A stretch of DNA of 64,000 bases from Mycobacterium sp. 1245805.9 (lineage in GTDB: Bacteria; Actinomycetota; Actinomycetes; Mycobacteriales; Mycobacteriaceae): contig NZ_LZKR01000093.1 in the NCBI RefSeq assembly GCF_001672915.1, forward strand, positions 1-64,000, in the 5' to 3' direction. Under the pieces are notes generated by a model. That model saw nothing but the letters and a program-made list of their open reading frames with translations, was not told where the DNA came from and searched no databases. The translations under genes were made by a program, and so were the position numbers. Below, piece by piece: positions 17,890-26,413 of this stretch. Position 1 is the stretch's first letter; every line of letters begins with the position of its first letter.

Positions 17890-17971
17890 CCATCTGTCGA
17901 GCGTCGACTTTGTTTGGGCGATCGTCGCGTTTTCGGTGCGATAACTCGACACTCGCCGGTTTACTTGTCAC

Positions 17972-20593
17972 GTGGAGCGCTTGCTGGAGCGCGAGGCCGT
18001 CCTCGCGAAGCTGGCCGCGCTGACGCGCGCCGCGCGAAAGGGCAAGGGCCAGGCGGTGTTACTGCGCGGCGAAGCCGGGGTGGGCAAGACCGCGGTGATC
18101 ACCCGCTTCTCCGCGGGCCTCGACGCCGAGATGCGCGTGCTGCGCGGCTGGTGTGACCCGCTGGCCGCGCCGCGGCCGCTGGGCCCGCTACTGGACGCGC
18201 TGGGCGGGGTGGGTCCCACGGCGGCTCGGGCCTTGGACGACGCGATCGAATCGGGCGATACCGGCGCGCTGTACCGGCGGCTGCTGACCGTGTTGCGCGA
18301 CGGACACCGCTGGGTCTGGCTGATCGAGGACGCCCATTGGGCCGACGGAGCGACCCTCGATCTCATGCGATTCCTGGCCCGGAGAATCGACTCGCTGCCG
18401 CTGCTGTTGGTGGTGTCCTACCGGGACGACCAGCTCGACCGGCAGCACCCGCTTTCCGTCGCGCTCGGGGACATCGCAACGTGTGTCGCGGTCAGCCGCA
18501 TCGGATTGGAGCCGCTGAGCCGCGAGGCGGTCGCGGAGCTCGCCGCCGGCAGCGGCGTCAACGCGGACCAACTGCACGAACTGACCGGCGGAAACCCGTT
18601 CTATGCCACCGAGATCCTGGCGGACGGTGCGCAAGCCCTGCGACGGAATGCGTTGCCGCGCACCGTGACCGAGGCCGTCTGGGGCCGCCTGGGGCGGCTG
18701 TCGCCGGCCGCGCGCGAGACCGCGCACGCGGTGGCCGTCTGCGGCCCGCGGGTGCACCCGGCGCTATTGGCCAAGGCGTGCCCGGCCGCCGGCGCAGGGC
18801 TGGCCGAATGCCTCGACGCCGGGGTGCTGCACACCGAGTGGGACGCGATCGGGTTTCGCCACGAGCTGGCCCGGCGCGCGACCCTCGACCAAATCCCCAA
18901 CCTTGAACGCAAGGCCATGCACACCCGCGCGCTGGCCGCTCTCGCCGAACCGCCCATTGACCCGAACACGTTCGCGGCGTTGGCGTTTCATGCCGACCAG
19001 GTCGACGACGCCGACGCCGTCATCCGCTACGGCGTGGCCGGGGCCGAACGCGCCGCGGCCCTCGGGGCACCTCGGCAGGCCGCCGACCTGTTCGCGCTCG
19101 CGCTGCGGCGCGCCGACACCGAGCCGGCCGACAAAAGGGTCCAGTGGCTCGAGCAGCACGCGGTGGCGTGCTACCTCTGCGGGCGCGGCGAGGCCGCGGT
19201 GTCGTCGTGGCGCGAAGCGATCGCGCTGCGCCACACGATGGGCGACCGCCTCGGCGAGGGCGACGACCTGCGCTGGCTGTCGCACGGATTGTGGGGCCTG
19301 GGCCGGGTCACCGAATCCGCCGACACGGCGCGCGCCTCGCTGCGCCTGTTGGAGGGCGCTCAAGCGTGTCCGCAGCTGGCCTGGTCGTTGGTGAACATGG
19401 CCGAGCAGGGCCTGTGGAATTTCGACCCGGACTGCGCCGAGTATGCGGCGCGGGCGATCACGGTGGGCGCCCAGCTCGGCGACGACGCGGTGGTTGTCCG
19501 CGCGCGCGGCTACACCGCGTTGGCCAATGTGGTGCGCACAGACACGGGGTGGGACGAACTCGAAGCGGTCTGGCACCAAGCGAAGGACGCCGATCCCCGC
19601 GGCGAGACCGCCGCCTTCTTCGGCGCGGTGAACGGCTACATCGCGGCGATGCACTACGACCCCGAGCGGGCGGATCGCTACATCGCCGACACCGTCGCGT
19701 ACTGCCGCGACCGCGGTATCTACCTCTTCGAGGGAATCGCCGACGGTGCCGACATGCTGGCGGGCTTGCATCGCGGCCAGTGGGATCGCACCATCGCACG
19801 CGCCGAGGATCTCCTCACCCGCCCCGGACTGACGCTGGTGAATTGGATCTCGCCGCGGATGGCCCTGGCCCTGATCCACGCCCGCCGCGGCGAACAGCCG
19901 GTCGCCTCGCTGCTCGACGCCTTGGAATCGGACTACGAGCTGGAGCAACAACGGTTCTTCCCGATCTGGGCCGCACGCGCCGAAGCCGCCTGGCTGGACG
20001 GCGACGACGACCTGGCCCGCGGCGTGGCCCAAAGTTCACTGGCCAAGATGGGCGCGGACCGGAATCCCTGGCTGATCTGGCAGTTGCGCCGGTGGGCCCG
20101 ACTTCCCGGTGGCCCACCGGAGCCCGTCGCCGGCGGCGACCCGTTCACCCCGTTCCAGCTGGAGATCAGCGGCGACTGGCGCGGCGCGGCGGCGGCGTGG
20201 GAACGCCGCGGCTGCCCCTACGATGCGGCGATCGCCCGGCTCGGCGGCGACGTCCCCGCGGCGGAATCGGCGCTGGCCACCTTCCGTGGCCTGGGCGCCC
20301 GAGCGGCGGCCCGCCGCGCTCAGCAGCGCCTGGCAGCACTGCGCGGTGCGGCTCGTCGCGGCAAGGGCGCGGGCACCGTTTCCGACCCGGATGGGCTGAC
20401 CCAGCGGCAACGCGAGGTCCTCACCCTGATCGCCGCCGGGCACAGCGACGCCGAGGTGGCCACCAAACTGTCCCTCAGCCCCAAGACCGTCGGCCACCAC
20501 GTCGCCGCGATTCTGGCCAAGCTCGGAGTCGAGAACCGCACCCAGGCGGCGGCACGCGCCCGAGACGCCGCATCTCAGGCCCCGCAAATATAG
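17972..20593 (+). CDS. Second large ATP-binding LuxR (LAL) family transcriptional regulator
   Basis: An 873-residue LAL regulator. Walker A is 'LLRGEAGVGKTAVITRFSAG' (about 30-49), Walker B is 'VWLIEDAHWADGATLDL' (about 113-129), and 'ELTGGNPFYATEIL' is the sensor motif common to the family. Helical repeats fill the centre, and the C-terminal HTH is 'LTQRQREVLTLIAAGHSDAE' with 'KTVGHHVAAILAKLGVENR'. The start is the GTG at 17972. It follows the lipoprotein gene by 82 bp. It is not a close copy of the regulator at 13185: the repeats and the linker differ. Just upstream, TTACTTGTCA repeats one arm of the MarR operator. Confidence 0.85.
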   Translation: MERLLEREAVLAKLAALTRAARKGKGQAVLLRGEAGVGKTAVITRFSAGLDAEMRVLRGWCDPLAAPRPLGPLLDALGGVGPTAARALDDAIESGDTGALYRRLLTVLRDGHRWVWLIEDAHWADGATLDLMRFLARRIDSLPLLLVVSYRDDQLDRQHPLSVALGDIATCVAVSRIGLEPLSREAVAELAAGSGVNADQLHELTGGNPFYATEILADGAQALRRNALPRTVTEAVWGRLGRLSPAARETAHAVAVCGPRVHPALLAKACPAAGAGLAECLDAGVLHTEWDAIGFRHELARRATLDQIPNLERKAMHTRALAALAEPPIDPNTFAALAFHADQVDDADAVIRYGVAGAERAAALGAPRQAADLFALALRRADTEPADKRVQWLEQHAVACYLCGRGEAAVSSWREAIALRHTMGDRLGEGDDLRWLSHGLWGLGRVTESADTARASLRLLEGAQACPQLAWSLVNMAEQGLWNFDPDCAEYAARAITVGAQLGDDAVVVRARGYTALANVVRTDTGWDELEAVWHQAKDADPRGETAAFFGAVNGYIAAMHYDPERADRYIADTVAYCRDRGIYLFEGIADGADMLAGLHRGQWDRTIARAEDLLTRPGLTLVNWISPRMALALIHARRGEQPVASLLDALESDYELEQQRFFPIWAARAEAAWLDGDDDLARGVAQSSLAKMGADRNPWLIWQLRRWARLPGGPPEPVAGGDPFTPFQLEISGDWRGAAAAWERRGCPYDAAIARLGGDVPAAESALATFRGLGARAAARRAQQRLAALRGAARRGKGAGTVSDPDGLTQRQREVLTLIAAGHSDAEVATKLSLSPKTVGHHVAAILAKLGVENRTQAAARARDAASQAPQI

Positions 20594-20715
20594 GGAAAAT
20601 TCCCGATCCGCGAGGGTCGCTCCCCAACGCACATTCGATAGCGATGCGATCCATCGCGGCGCCCGGGCACGCGGCAATCGGTGGCAGCGGACGCTACGGC
20701 TAGGAAGGCACGGTG

Positions 20716-22392
20716 ATGAGCTTTTTGGTGTTTCCGCCGGAAATCAATTCCGTACTGATGTTCGCCGGGGCCGGTTCGGCACCCATGCTCGAGGCGGCCG
20801 CGGCCTGGGAAAGCTTGGCCGCCGAATTGGACAGCGCCGCTTCGTCATTCGGGACGGTGACGTCAGGGCTGGCGGGTCAGGGTTGGCAGGGGCGGGCGTC
20901 GCAGGCGATGGCGGCCGCGGCCGCCCCGTACACGGGGTGGCTAAGCCACGCGGCGACGCAGGCGGCCACAGCGGCCGGGCAGGCCCGCGCGGTGGTGAGC
21001 GCATTCGAGGCGGCGCAGGCGGCCACCGTGCAGCCGGTCCTGGTGGACCTCAACCGGAATTCGTTGGTGCGGATGGCGATGTCCAACTGGTTCGGCCTCA
21101 ATGCCCCGGCGATCGCTCAGCTCGAGGGCGAGTACGAGGAGATGTGGGCGCAGGACGTGACGGCGATGTCCGGCTATTACTCGGGGGCGTCGGCGGCGGC
21201 CGCCGCGCTAACCCCCGCGCAGACGCTGCAGGAGCTGCTGGCCGGCCTGCCCAACCTCGGCATCGGCAACAAGGGCAACACCAACCTCGGCAGCGGCAAC
21301 ACAGGCAGTGGCAACGCCGGCAACGGAAACACCGGCAGCTCCAACCTGGGCGGCGGGAACATCGGCAACCAGAACGTCGGCGACGGAAACAACGGCAGCC
21401 GCAACTTTGGCTCTGGGAACACCGGTTTCGGCAACATCGGCTTCGGAAACGCCGGCGCCACGCCGACCACCGGCCAGAACGTGGGCATGGGCAACAGCGG
21501 CAACAACAACTTCGGCCTTGGCAACAACGGCGCGGGCAACTACGGCGGCGGAAACAACGGCAACGGGAACATCGGCGCCGGCAACACCGGCAACGCCAAC
21601 ATCGGATTCGGACTCACCGGTAACAACGAGATCGGAATCGGGGACACGTATTTCGACAGGGCAACCAACCAGTTCCACTTCGGCACGCTGAACTCGGGCA
21701 GCGGCAACATCGGCTTCGGCAACTCCGGCACCAACAACATCGGCTTCTTCAACTCTGGCAGCGGCAACGTCGGCATCTTCAACACGGGCAGCAATGCTCT
21801 GGTGTCAGGGGCCCCGAACAACTTCGGCATCGGAAACTCCGGCATCGGAAACTTCGGCTTCGGAAATTCTGGAGCGGTAAACACCGGCATCGGGAACGCC
21901 GGCGAGTTCAACACCGGTTTCTGGAATTCGGGCCAGTACGACACGGGGGCCGGAAACACGGGCTCCGCCGATACCGGCTTCGGCAACTCTGGCGGTTTCA
22001 ACACCGGCAATGGGAATTCGGGCGACACCAACACGGGTTTGTGGAATTCGGGGAACGTGAACACGGGCTTCGGTTCCACCACCGACACGGGCCTGGCCAA
22101 CTCGGGCTTCAACAACACCGGCACTGGAGACTCGGGCTTTTTAAACACCGGCCCCGCGATGTCGGGGTTTGGCAACACGGCCACCGGCGGCATTGAAGAC
22201 GGAGCGATGTCGGGCTTCTTTAACAGGGCCACTGGCGGTTCGGACATCAACGGCGCGACTTCGGGCTTTTTCAACGTCGGCGTCACCGCTCCCATCGCCG
22301 CCTTCCCGAGCGGCACCTTCAGCGGCGCGAACTCGGGCCTGTTCAACGTCGGCACCGGGATCGCCGGGCTGTTGAACCTCGCCCGCCTGTAA
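20716..22392 (+). CDS. PPE family protein, MPTR subfamily
   Basis: A 558-residue PPE protein, expected to be exported by an ESX type VII system to the cell surface. Residues 1-175 are the PPE domain: '[16 protein letters not shown]' with the Pro-Pro-Glu motif, the W-x-G bend 'GQGWQGRAS', and a helical bundle ending '[16 protein letters not shown]'. The rest is MPTR repeats (N-x-G-x-G-N-x-G). The ATG at 20716 follows GGAAGG; a GTG one codon earlier is also in frame. No PE gene lies upstream, so its partner must be encoded elsewhere. The gene ends just before a short GC hairpin. Confidence 0.9.
   Translation: MSFLVFPPEINSVLMFAGAGSAPMLEAAAAWESLAAELDSAASSFGTVTSGLAGQGWQGRASQAMAAAAAPYTGWLSHAATQAATAAGQARAVVSAFEAAQAATVQPVLVDLNRNSLVRMAMSNWFGLNAPAIAQLEGEYEEMWAQDVTAMSGYYSGASAAAAALTPAQTLQELLAGLPNLGIGNKGNTNLGSGNTGSGNAGNGNTGSSNLGGGNIGNQNVGDGNNGSRNFGSGNTGFGNIGFGNAGATPTTGQNVGMGNSGNNNFGLGNNGAGNYGGGNNGNGNIGAGNTGNANIGFGLTGNNEIGIGDTYFDRATNQFHFGTLNSGSGNIGFGNSGTNNIGFFNSGSGNVGIFNTGSNALVSGAPNNFGIGNSGIGNFGFGNSGAVNTGIGNAGEFNTGFWNSGQYDTGAGNTGSADTGFGNSGGFNTGNGNSGDTNTGLWNSGNVNTGFGSTTDTGLANSGFNNTGTGDSGFLNTGPAMSGFGNTATGGIEDGAMSGFFNRATGGSDINGATSGFFNVGVTAPIAAFPSGTFSGANSGLFNVGTGIAGLLNLARL
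21251..22370 (+). repeat. MPTR coding repeats (Asn-X-Gly-X-Gly-Asn-X-Gly units)
   Basis: About 15-bp units such as GGCAACACCGGCAGC repeat in frame, with many variants, giving '[15 protein letters not shown]'-like protein sequence. Around 21630-21690 the pattern is broken by a non-repeat insert ('[20 protein letters not shown]'), after which 'NSG' and 'NTG' units alternate with 'GFWNSG' and 'GLWNSG'. The last third is degenerate ('SGFFN', 'SGLFN'). Confidence 0.9.
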
Positions 22393-22395
22393 CGA

Positions 22396-22411
22396 GGCGG
22401 CTCACGCCGCC
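22396..22411. terminator. GC hairpin between convergent PPE and TetR genes
   Basis: GGCGGC and GCCGCC pair around a TCAC loop 3 bp after the PPE stop codon. There is no U-run, as is usual for mycobacterial terminators. Placement between convergent genes supports a bidirectional stop. Confidence 0.4.
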
Positions 22412-22447
22412 GTGCCCTCCGCGCACCAGCGACATTAAGGCCGAACG

Positions 22448-23053
22448 CTATTCGCTCAGCATCGCGTCGATCAGCCGATGCAGCACCTCCCCGGTCTCCC
22501 GGCGGGCGCGTTTCGGATCGTCGGCGGTGGCGATCACCATGGCCGCCTCATCGAGCGCGCCGATCAGGATGTGGGCCAACGGGCGCATCGGTTGCTCGGC
22601 CAGCTGCCCGGCCTTGACGGCCTCGGCGAGCAGTTGTTCGGTCATGCCCAGGCTGTAGCGCTGGGCGACGTCGCGGAAGGCCGGCCACCCGAGCACGCTG
22701 GGCGCGTCCAGCAGGATCAGCTGACGCACCTCGGGGTCGCCGGAGACGTCGAGCCAGGCGTCGACGGCGGCCCGGATCGCATCGGCGGGCGTCGTCGCTC
22801 CGGATTCGGCCACGATGGTGCCCATCCGGGCCATCACATCCTGCTCCACGGCCTCGACGACCTCGGCGAAAAGTGTTGCCTTGTCAGCAAATTGGTGGTA
22901 CATCGCGCCGCGGGTCACGCCCGCCGCGGCGGCGATCTCGGGCGTCCCAACGTCGGCGTAGCCGCGCAGGCCCCACAGCCTGCGGGCAGCCGAGATCAGC
23001 GCGTCGCGGGTCGCCGCGGAGCGCTCCTCCTGGGTACGCCTCTTGATTTCCAT
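22448..23053 (-). CDS. TetR/AcrR family transcriptional regulator
   Basis: A 201-residue TetR repressor. The HTH is 'VGTPEIAAAAGVTRGAMYHQ' followed by F-A-D-K-A-T-L-F, and the C-terminal domain ends 'ARRETGEVLHRLIDAMLSE'. It is divergent from the alpha/beta hydrolase at 23122 with 68 bp between starts. That gap holds two copies of ACAGCCTGTT-x-GTAA and an inverted repeat, so it probably represses itself and the hydrolase, SDR and acyl-CoA synthetase genes beyond. Ligand unknown; an acyl-CoA product of that group is possible. Confidence 0.85.
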   Translation of the reverse strand: MEIKRRTQEERSAATRDALISAARRLWGLRGYADVGTPEIAAAAGVTRGAMYHQFADKATLFAEVVEAVEQDVMARMGTIVAESGATTPADAIRAAVDAWLDVSGDPEVRQLILLDAPSVLGWPAFRDVAQRYSLGMTEQLLAEAVKAGQLAEQPMRPLAHILIGALDEAAMVIATADDPKRARRETGEVLHRLIDAMLSE

Positions 23054-23069
23054 ACAGCCTGTTGGTAAC

Positions 23070-23094
23070 TTACGAACAGACAGCCTGTTTGTAA
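23070..23094. promoter_or_regulatory. Inverted repeat plus direct repeat, candidate TetR operator
   Basis: TTACGAACAG (23070-23079) and CTGTTTGTAA (23085-23094) pair at 9 of 10 positions around 5 bp. The right half belongs to ACAGCCTGTTTGTAA (23080-23094), which repeats ACAGCCTGTTGGTAA (23054-23068) 26 bp away, giving two aligned sites for a dimer pair. Confidence 0.65.
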
Positions 23095-23121
23095 ATCTAC
23101 CTTCCGATGTAGGAGTTAGCC

Positions 23122-23952
23122 ATGTCGACGATCGACATTAGTGCCGGGACCATTCACTACGAAGCAACCGGACCAGAGGACGGCAGGCCCGTCGTGTTCG
23201 TGCACGGCTACATGATGGGCAGCCAACTCTGGCGCCAGGTCGCCGTCCGCCTCGCCGATCGCGGCCTGCGCTGCATCGCCCCCACCTGGCCCCTGGGCGC
23301 GCATCCCGAGCCGCTGCGTCCGGGCGCCGACCGGACCATCTACGGCGTGGCCGGCATCGTCGCAGAGGTGCTCGCCGCCCTCGATCTCGAGGACGTGGTG
23401 CTGGTCGGCAACGACACCGGCGGAGTGGTAACCCAACTCGTCGCGGTGCACCATCCCGAACGGCTCGGGGCGCTGGTGCTCACCAGTTGCGATGCGTTCG
23501 AACACTTTCCGCCCCCGATCCTCAAGCCGGTGATCCTGGCGGCCAAGTCCAAGACGATGTTCAAGACCGTCGCCCAGGCCATGCGCGCGCCGGCCGCGCG
23601 CAAGCGCGCCTTCGACGGCCTGGCCTACACCAACATCGACGACCTCACCGAGGCATGGGTGCGCCCGGGCCTGTCGGACCCGGCGATCGCCGAAGACCTG
23701 CGCCAGTTCACCCTTTCGATGCGCACGGAGGTCACCACCGGCGTCGCCGCGCGGCTGCACGAGTTCGACAAGCCGACGCTCATCGCCTGGTCGGCCGACG
23801 ACGTGTTCTTCGAACTCGGTGACGGCGAACGGCTGGCCGCGACCATCCCGAACGCCCGCCTCGAGGTGATCCAGGGGGCGCGCACGTTCTCGATGCTGGA
23901 CCAGCCAGAGCGGCTCGGCGACCTGCTGTCCTCGATCGCGGTGCACACCTAG
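23122..23952 (+). CDS. Alpha/beta hydrolase with Asp nucleophile site (epoxide hydrolase/dehalogenase-like)
   Basis: A 276-residue alpha/beta hydrolase. The oxyanion segment is 'VVFVHGYMMGSQLWRQVAVR'. The nucleophile elbow reads 'VLVGNDTGGVVTQL', placing Asp98 where serine hydrolases have Ser; Asp there is typical of haloalkane dehalogenases and epoxide hydrolases. The acid site is 'WSADDVFF'. The usual catalytic His region reads 'GARTFSMLDQPERL', with no His, so hydrolysis by the standard route is doubtful. It is divergent from the TetR gene and 36 bp before the SDR. Either a specialised or a non-hydrolytic family member. Confidence 0.75.
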   Translation: MSTIDISAGTIHYEATGPEDGRPVVFVHGYMMGSQLWRQVAVRLADRGLRCIAPTWPLGAHPEPLRPGADRTIYGVAGIVAEVLAALDLEDVVLVGNDTGGVVTQLVAVHHPERLGALVLTSCDAFEHFPPPILKPVILAAKSKTMFKTVAQAMRAPAARKRAFDGLAYTNIDDLTEAWVRPGLSDPAIAEDLRQFTLSMRTEVTTGVAARLHEFDKPTLIAWSADDVFFELGDGERLAATIPNARLEVIQGARTFSMLDQPERLGDLLSSIAVHT

Positions 23953-23976
23953 CTCGGGACGGCGCTTGGCGGGCGC

Positions 23977-23982
23977 TACGCT
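23977..23982 (+). promoter_or_regulatory. -10 element for a leaderless start at 23989
   Basis: TACGCT (TANNNT) ends 6 bp before the ATG at 23989, with no Shine-Dalgarno between. This suggests the SDR has its own start of transcription in addition to read-through from the hydrolase gene. Confidence 0.45.
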
Positions 23983-23988
23983 CGCGGC

Positions 23989-24750
23989 ATGCAAAACGTG
24001 CTGCAAGGCAGGCGAATCCTGGTTACCGGCGGAGCCACCGGTATCGGCGCGGCCGCCGTCGGAGTCCTCACCGACGCGGGGGCCGAGGTCGTCGGCACCT
24101 ACCACAAAACCCCGCCGCCGGATGGCCTGGCGAACACCTGGCTGCAGTGCGATGCGCGGGACGCCGACGCCGTTACGACGATGACGCAACAGGCCGCGGA
24201 TCACCTCGGCGGGCTGGACGTCCTGGTGAATGCGGCGGGGCTGTGGCAGGCCGGAATCCCGGGCTACATCGGCGCCGACGACATCTCGTTCCTGCTGGAC
24301 ACCAACGTGAAGGCCACCATCCTGACCAATCAGGCCGCCTACGCGGTGATGAAGGAGCAGAACCCCAAGGGCGGCAGGATCATCAATTTCGGGTCCTCCG
24401 AAGCCGTGCAGGGCAGTGCGATCTCGGCCGTCTACGCCGCAACGAAGGGTGCGGTGCAGGCCTGGACACGATCGGCCGCGAAAGCCTGGGGCGCCGACAA
24501 TGTCACCGTCAACGCCTTGGCCCCGGCGGTGCAGACACCGGGCTCCGACCGTTTCCGGGATTTCCTCGGTCCCGACGCGAGCGCCCTCATCGATCAGCAG
24601 ATGCAGCTGATGATCCCGATCGGCGGGAAGCTCGGCGAGCCCACGCGGGACGTCGGGCCGATGCTGGTGTTCCTGGCCGGCCCCGGCTCGGGCTTCATCA
24701 CGGGGCAACTGCTGGCCGTCGACGGCGGCCTGATGATGGTGGGTGGCTAG
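23989..24750 (+). CDS. SDR family oxidoreductase
   Basis: A 253-residue classical short-chain dehydrogenase/reductase. The cofactor site is 'ILVTGGATGIGAAAVGVL', the structural motif 'DVLVNAAGLWQ' is the N-A-A-G variant, and the catalytic residues are Ser in 'INFGSSEAVQG' and the pair Tyr/Lys in 'AVYAATKGAVQ'. The C-terminus 'GFITGQLLAVDGGLMMVGG' is normal. The second strand ends with T-Y-H-K rather than Asp, which favours NADP(H). It precedes the acyl-CoA synthetase by 19 bp and is likely co-transcribed. Substrate unknown. Confidence 0.85.
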   Translation: MQNVLQGRRILVTGGATGIGAAAVGVLTDAGAEVVGTYHKTPPPDGLANTWLQCDARDADAVTTMTQQAADHLGGLDVLVNAAGLWQAGIPGYIGADDISFLLDTNVKATILTNQAAYAVMKEQNPKGGRIINFGSSEAVQGSAISAVYAATKGAVQAWTRSAAKAWGADNVTVNALAPAVQTPGSDRFRDFLGPDASALIDQQMQLMIPIGGKLGEPTRDVGPMLVFLAGPGSGFITGQLLAVDGGLMMVGG

Positions 24751-24769
24751 GTGGAGGCGGACCGGTCCA

Positions 24770-26413
24770 ATGGCTGACGACACGATTCAGGCGCTGCTGC
24801 GTAAGCGCCTGACCGACCCTGCCGTCGCGGTGAAACACGGCCACCTGCAGTGGACTTGGGACCAATACCTCACCGAGGCGACGGCGCGGGCCGCGGCCCT
24901 GATCGCCGCAGCCGATCCGCAACGGCCGATGCACGTCGGCGCCCTGCTGGGAAACACGCCCGAGATGCTGGCCCAGATGGCCGCCGCCGGGCTCGGTGGC
25001 TACGTGCTGTGCGGAGTGAACACGACGCGGCGTGGCGAGGCCCTGGCCGCCGACATCCGGCGGGCCGACTGTCAGTTCGTGGTCACCGATCCCGAGCATC
25101 GGCCCCTGCTCGACGACCTCGACCTCGGGGCAACGCAAATCCTGGACACCTCGACGCCGCAGTGGGCCGAATTTCTCGGGGGCGCCGGCGAATTGGTGCC
25201 CCACCGCGAGGTCGCCGCGACGGACGCGTTCATGATGATCTTCACGTCGGGAACCAGCGGTAATCCCAAGGCGGTCCAGGTATCTCACCTGATGGCGGTG
25301 GTCGCCGGGCTCAGCCTGATGGGACGATTCGAGCTGACCGAGGCGGACACCTGCTACGTGTCCATGCCGCTGTTTCACTCCAACGCGGTCGTCGCCGGAT
25401 GGGCGCCCGCGGTGGCCTCCGGCGCCGCGATCGTGCCGGCGAAGTTCTCGGCGAGCCACTTCCTCGACGACATCCGCCGCTACGGGGCCACCTACATGAA
25501 CTACGTCGGCAAGCCGCTGGCCTACATCCTCGCCACCCCCGAACGCGACGACGACGCGGACAACCCGCTGCGGGTGGCGTTCGGCAACGAGGCCAACGAC
25601 AAGGACATCGAGGAATTCGCGCGCCGATTCGACGTCCAGGTCGAGGACGGCTTCGGCTCGACGGAGAACGCGGTCATCGTGATCCGCGAACCCGGGACGC
25701 CAAAAGGGTCGATCGGCCGCGGGGTCGACGGCGTCGCGATCTACAACAGCGAGACCGTCACCGAATGCGCCGTCGCACGCTTTGACTCCAACGGGGCGCT
25801 GGCCAACGCCGACGAGGCGGTGGGCGAGTTGGTCAACACCGCCGGCTCGGGTTTCTTCACCGGGTATTACAACGATCCCGAGGCCAATGCCGAGCGCATG
25901 CGCCACGGCATGTACTGGTCGGGGGACCTGGCCTATCGCGACGCCGACGGCTGGATCTACCTGGCCGGGCGCACCGCCGACTGGATGCGCGTCGACGGCG
26001 AGAACCTGGCCGCGGCGCCCATCGAGCGGATCCTGTTGCGCCACAGCGCCATCAACCGCGCCGCGGTGTACGCCGTCCCGGACGAGCGGGTGGGGGACCA
26101 GGTGATGGCCGCGATCGTCCTCAACGACGGCGCCGAGCTCGACCCCGATTCGTTCGAAGCCTTCCTGCGCGCACAACCCGACCTCTCTCCGAAGGCCTGG
26201 CCGCGATACGTCCGAATCGCCGCGGACCTGCCCAGCACCGCCACCCACAAGGTGCTCAAGCGCCAGCTGATCGCCGAAGGCGCGTCCGCCGGTGAGGGCG
26301 AAATCCTTTGGGAGCGCGACGGGCGTGGCACCGCCTACCGGCCCGCCGTGTCTAACTCTGGTCCGTTCGTGCGCGGCGGCGGATCTGCCCCTTCGCCCGC
26401 CGCACCCGTTTGA
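24770..26413 (+). CDS. Acyl-CoA synthetase (AMP-forming), FadD1/FadD17-like
   Basis: A 547-residue ATP-dependent CoA ligase of the ANL superfamily. The P-loop is 'FTSGTSGNPKAVQVSHLMAV', followed by 'YVSMPLFHSNAVVAGWAPAV', 'GFGSTENAVIVIREPGTPKG', 'YWSGDLAYRDADGWIYLAGR' and the hinge 'DWMRVDGENLAAAPIERILL'; the catalytic Lys is in 'THKVLKRQLIAEG'. The wording of these motifs follows mycobacterial FadD17/FadD1 more than medium-chain ligases. The ATG at 24770 follows GGAGG, with long spacing. Its last 62 bp overlap the convergent PadR gene. It should activate the acid that the nearby thiolase and CoA-transferase genes process. Confidence 0.85.
   Translation: MADDTIQALLRKRLTDPAVAVKHGHLQWTWDQYLTEATARAAALIAAADPQRPMHVGALLGNTPEMLAQMAAAGLGGYVLCGVNTTRRGEALAADIRRADCQFVVTDPEHRPLLDDLDLGATQILDTSTPQWAEFLGGAGELVPHREVAATDAFMMIFTSGTSGNPKAVQVSHLMAVVAGLSLMGRFELTEADTCYVSMPLFHSNAVVAGWAPAVASGAAIVPAKFSASHFLDDIRRYGATYMNYVGKPLAYILATPERDDDADNPLRVAFGNEANDKDIEEFARRFDVQVEDGFGSTENAVIVIREPGTPKGSIGRGVDGVAIYNSETVTECAVARFDSNGALANADEAVGELVNTAGSGFFTGYYNDPEANAERMRHGMYWSGDLAYRDADGWIYLAGRTADWMRVDGENLAAAPIERILLRHSAINRAAVYAVPDERVGDQVMAAIVLNDGAELDPDSFEAFLRAQPDLSPKAWPRYVRIAADLPSTATHKVLKRQLIAEGASAGEGEILWERDGRGTAYRPAVSNSGPFVRGGGSAPSPAAPV

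Noticed and set aside
21251..22370. Short regular repeats that might be a CRISPR array
   Set aside because: The units are in-frame coding MPTR repeats of a PPE protein, with no constant spacer length.
23116..24783. Long antisense frame opposite the hydrolase and SDR
   Set aside because: Shadow frame with no domain features; both sense genes have full active-site motifs.
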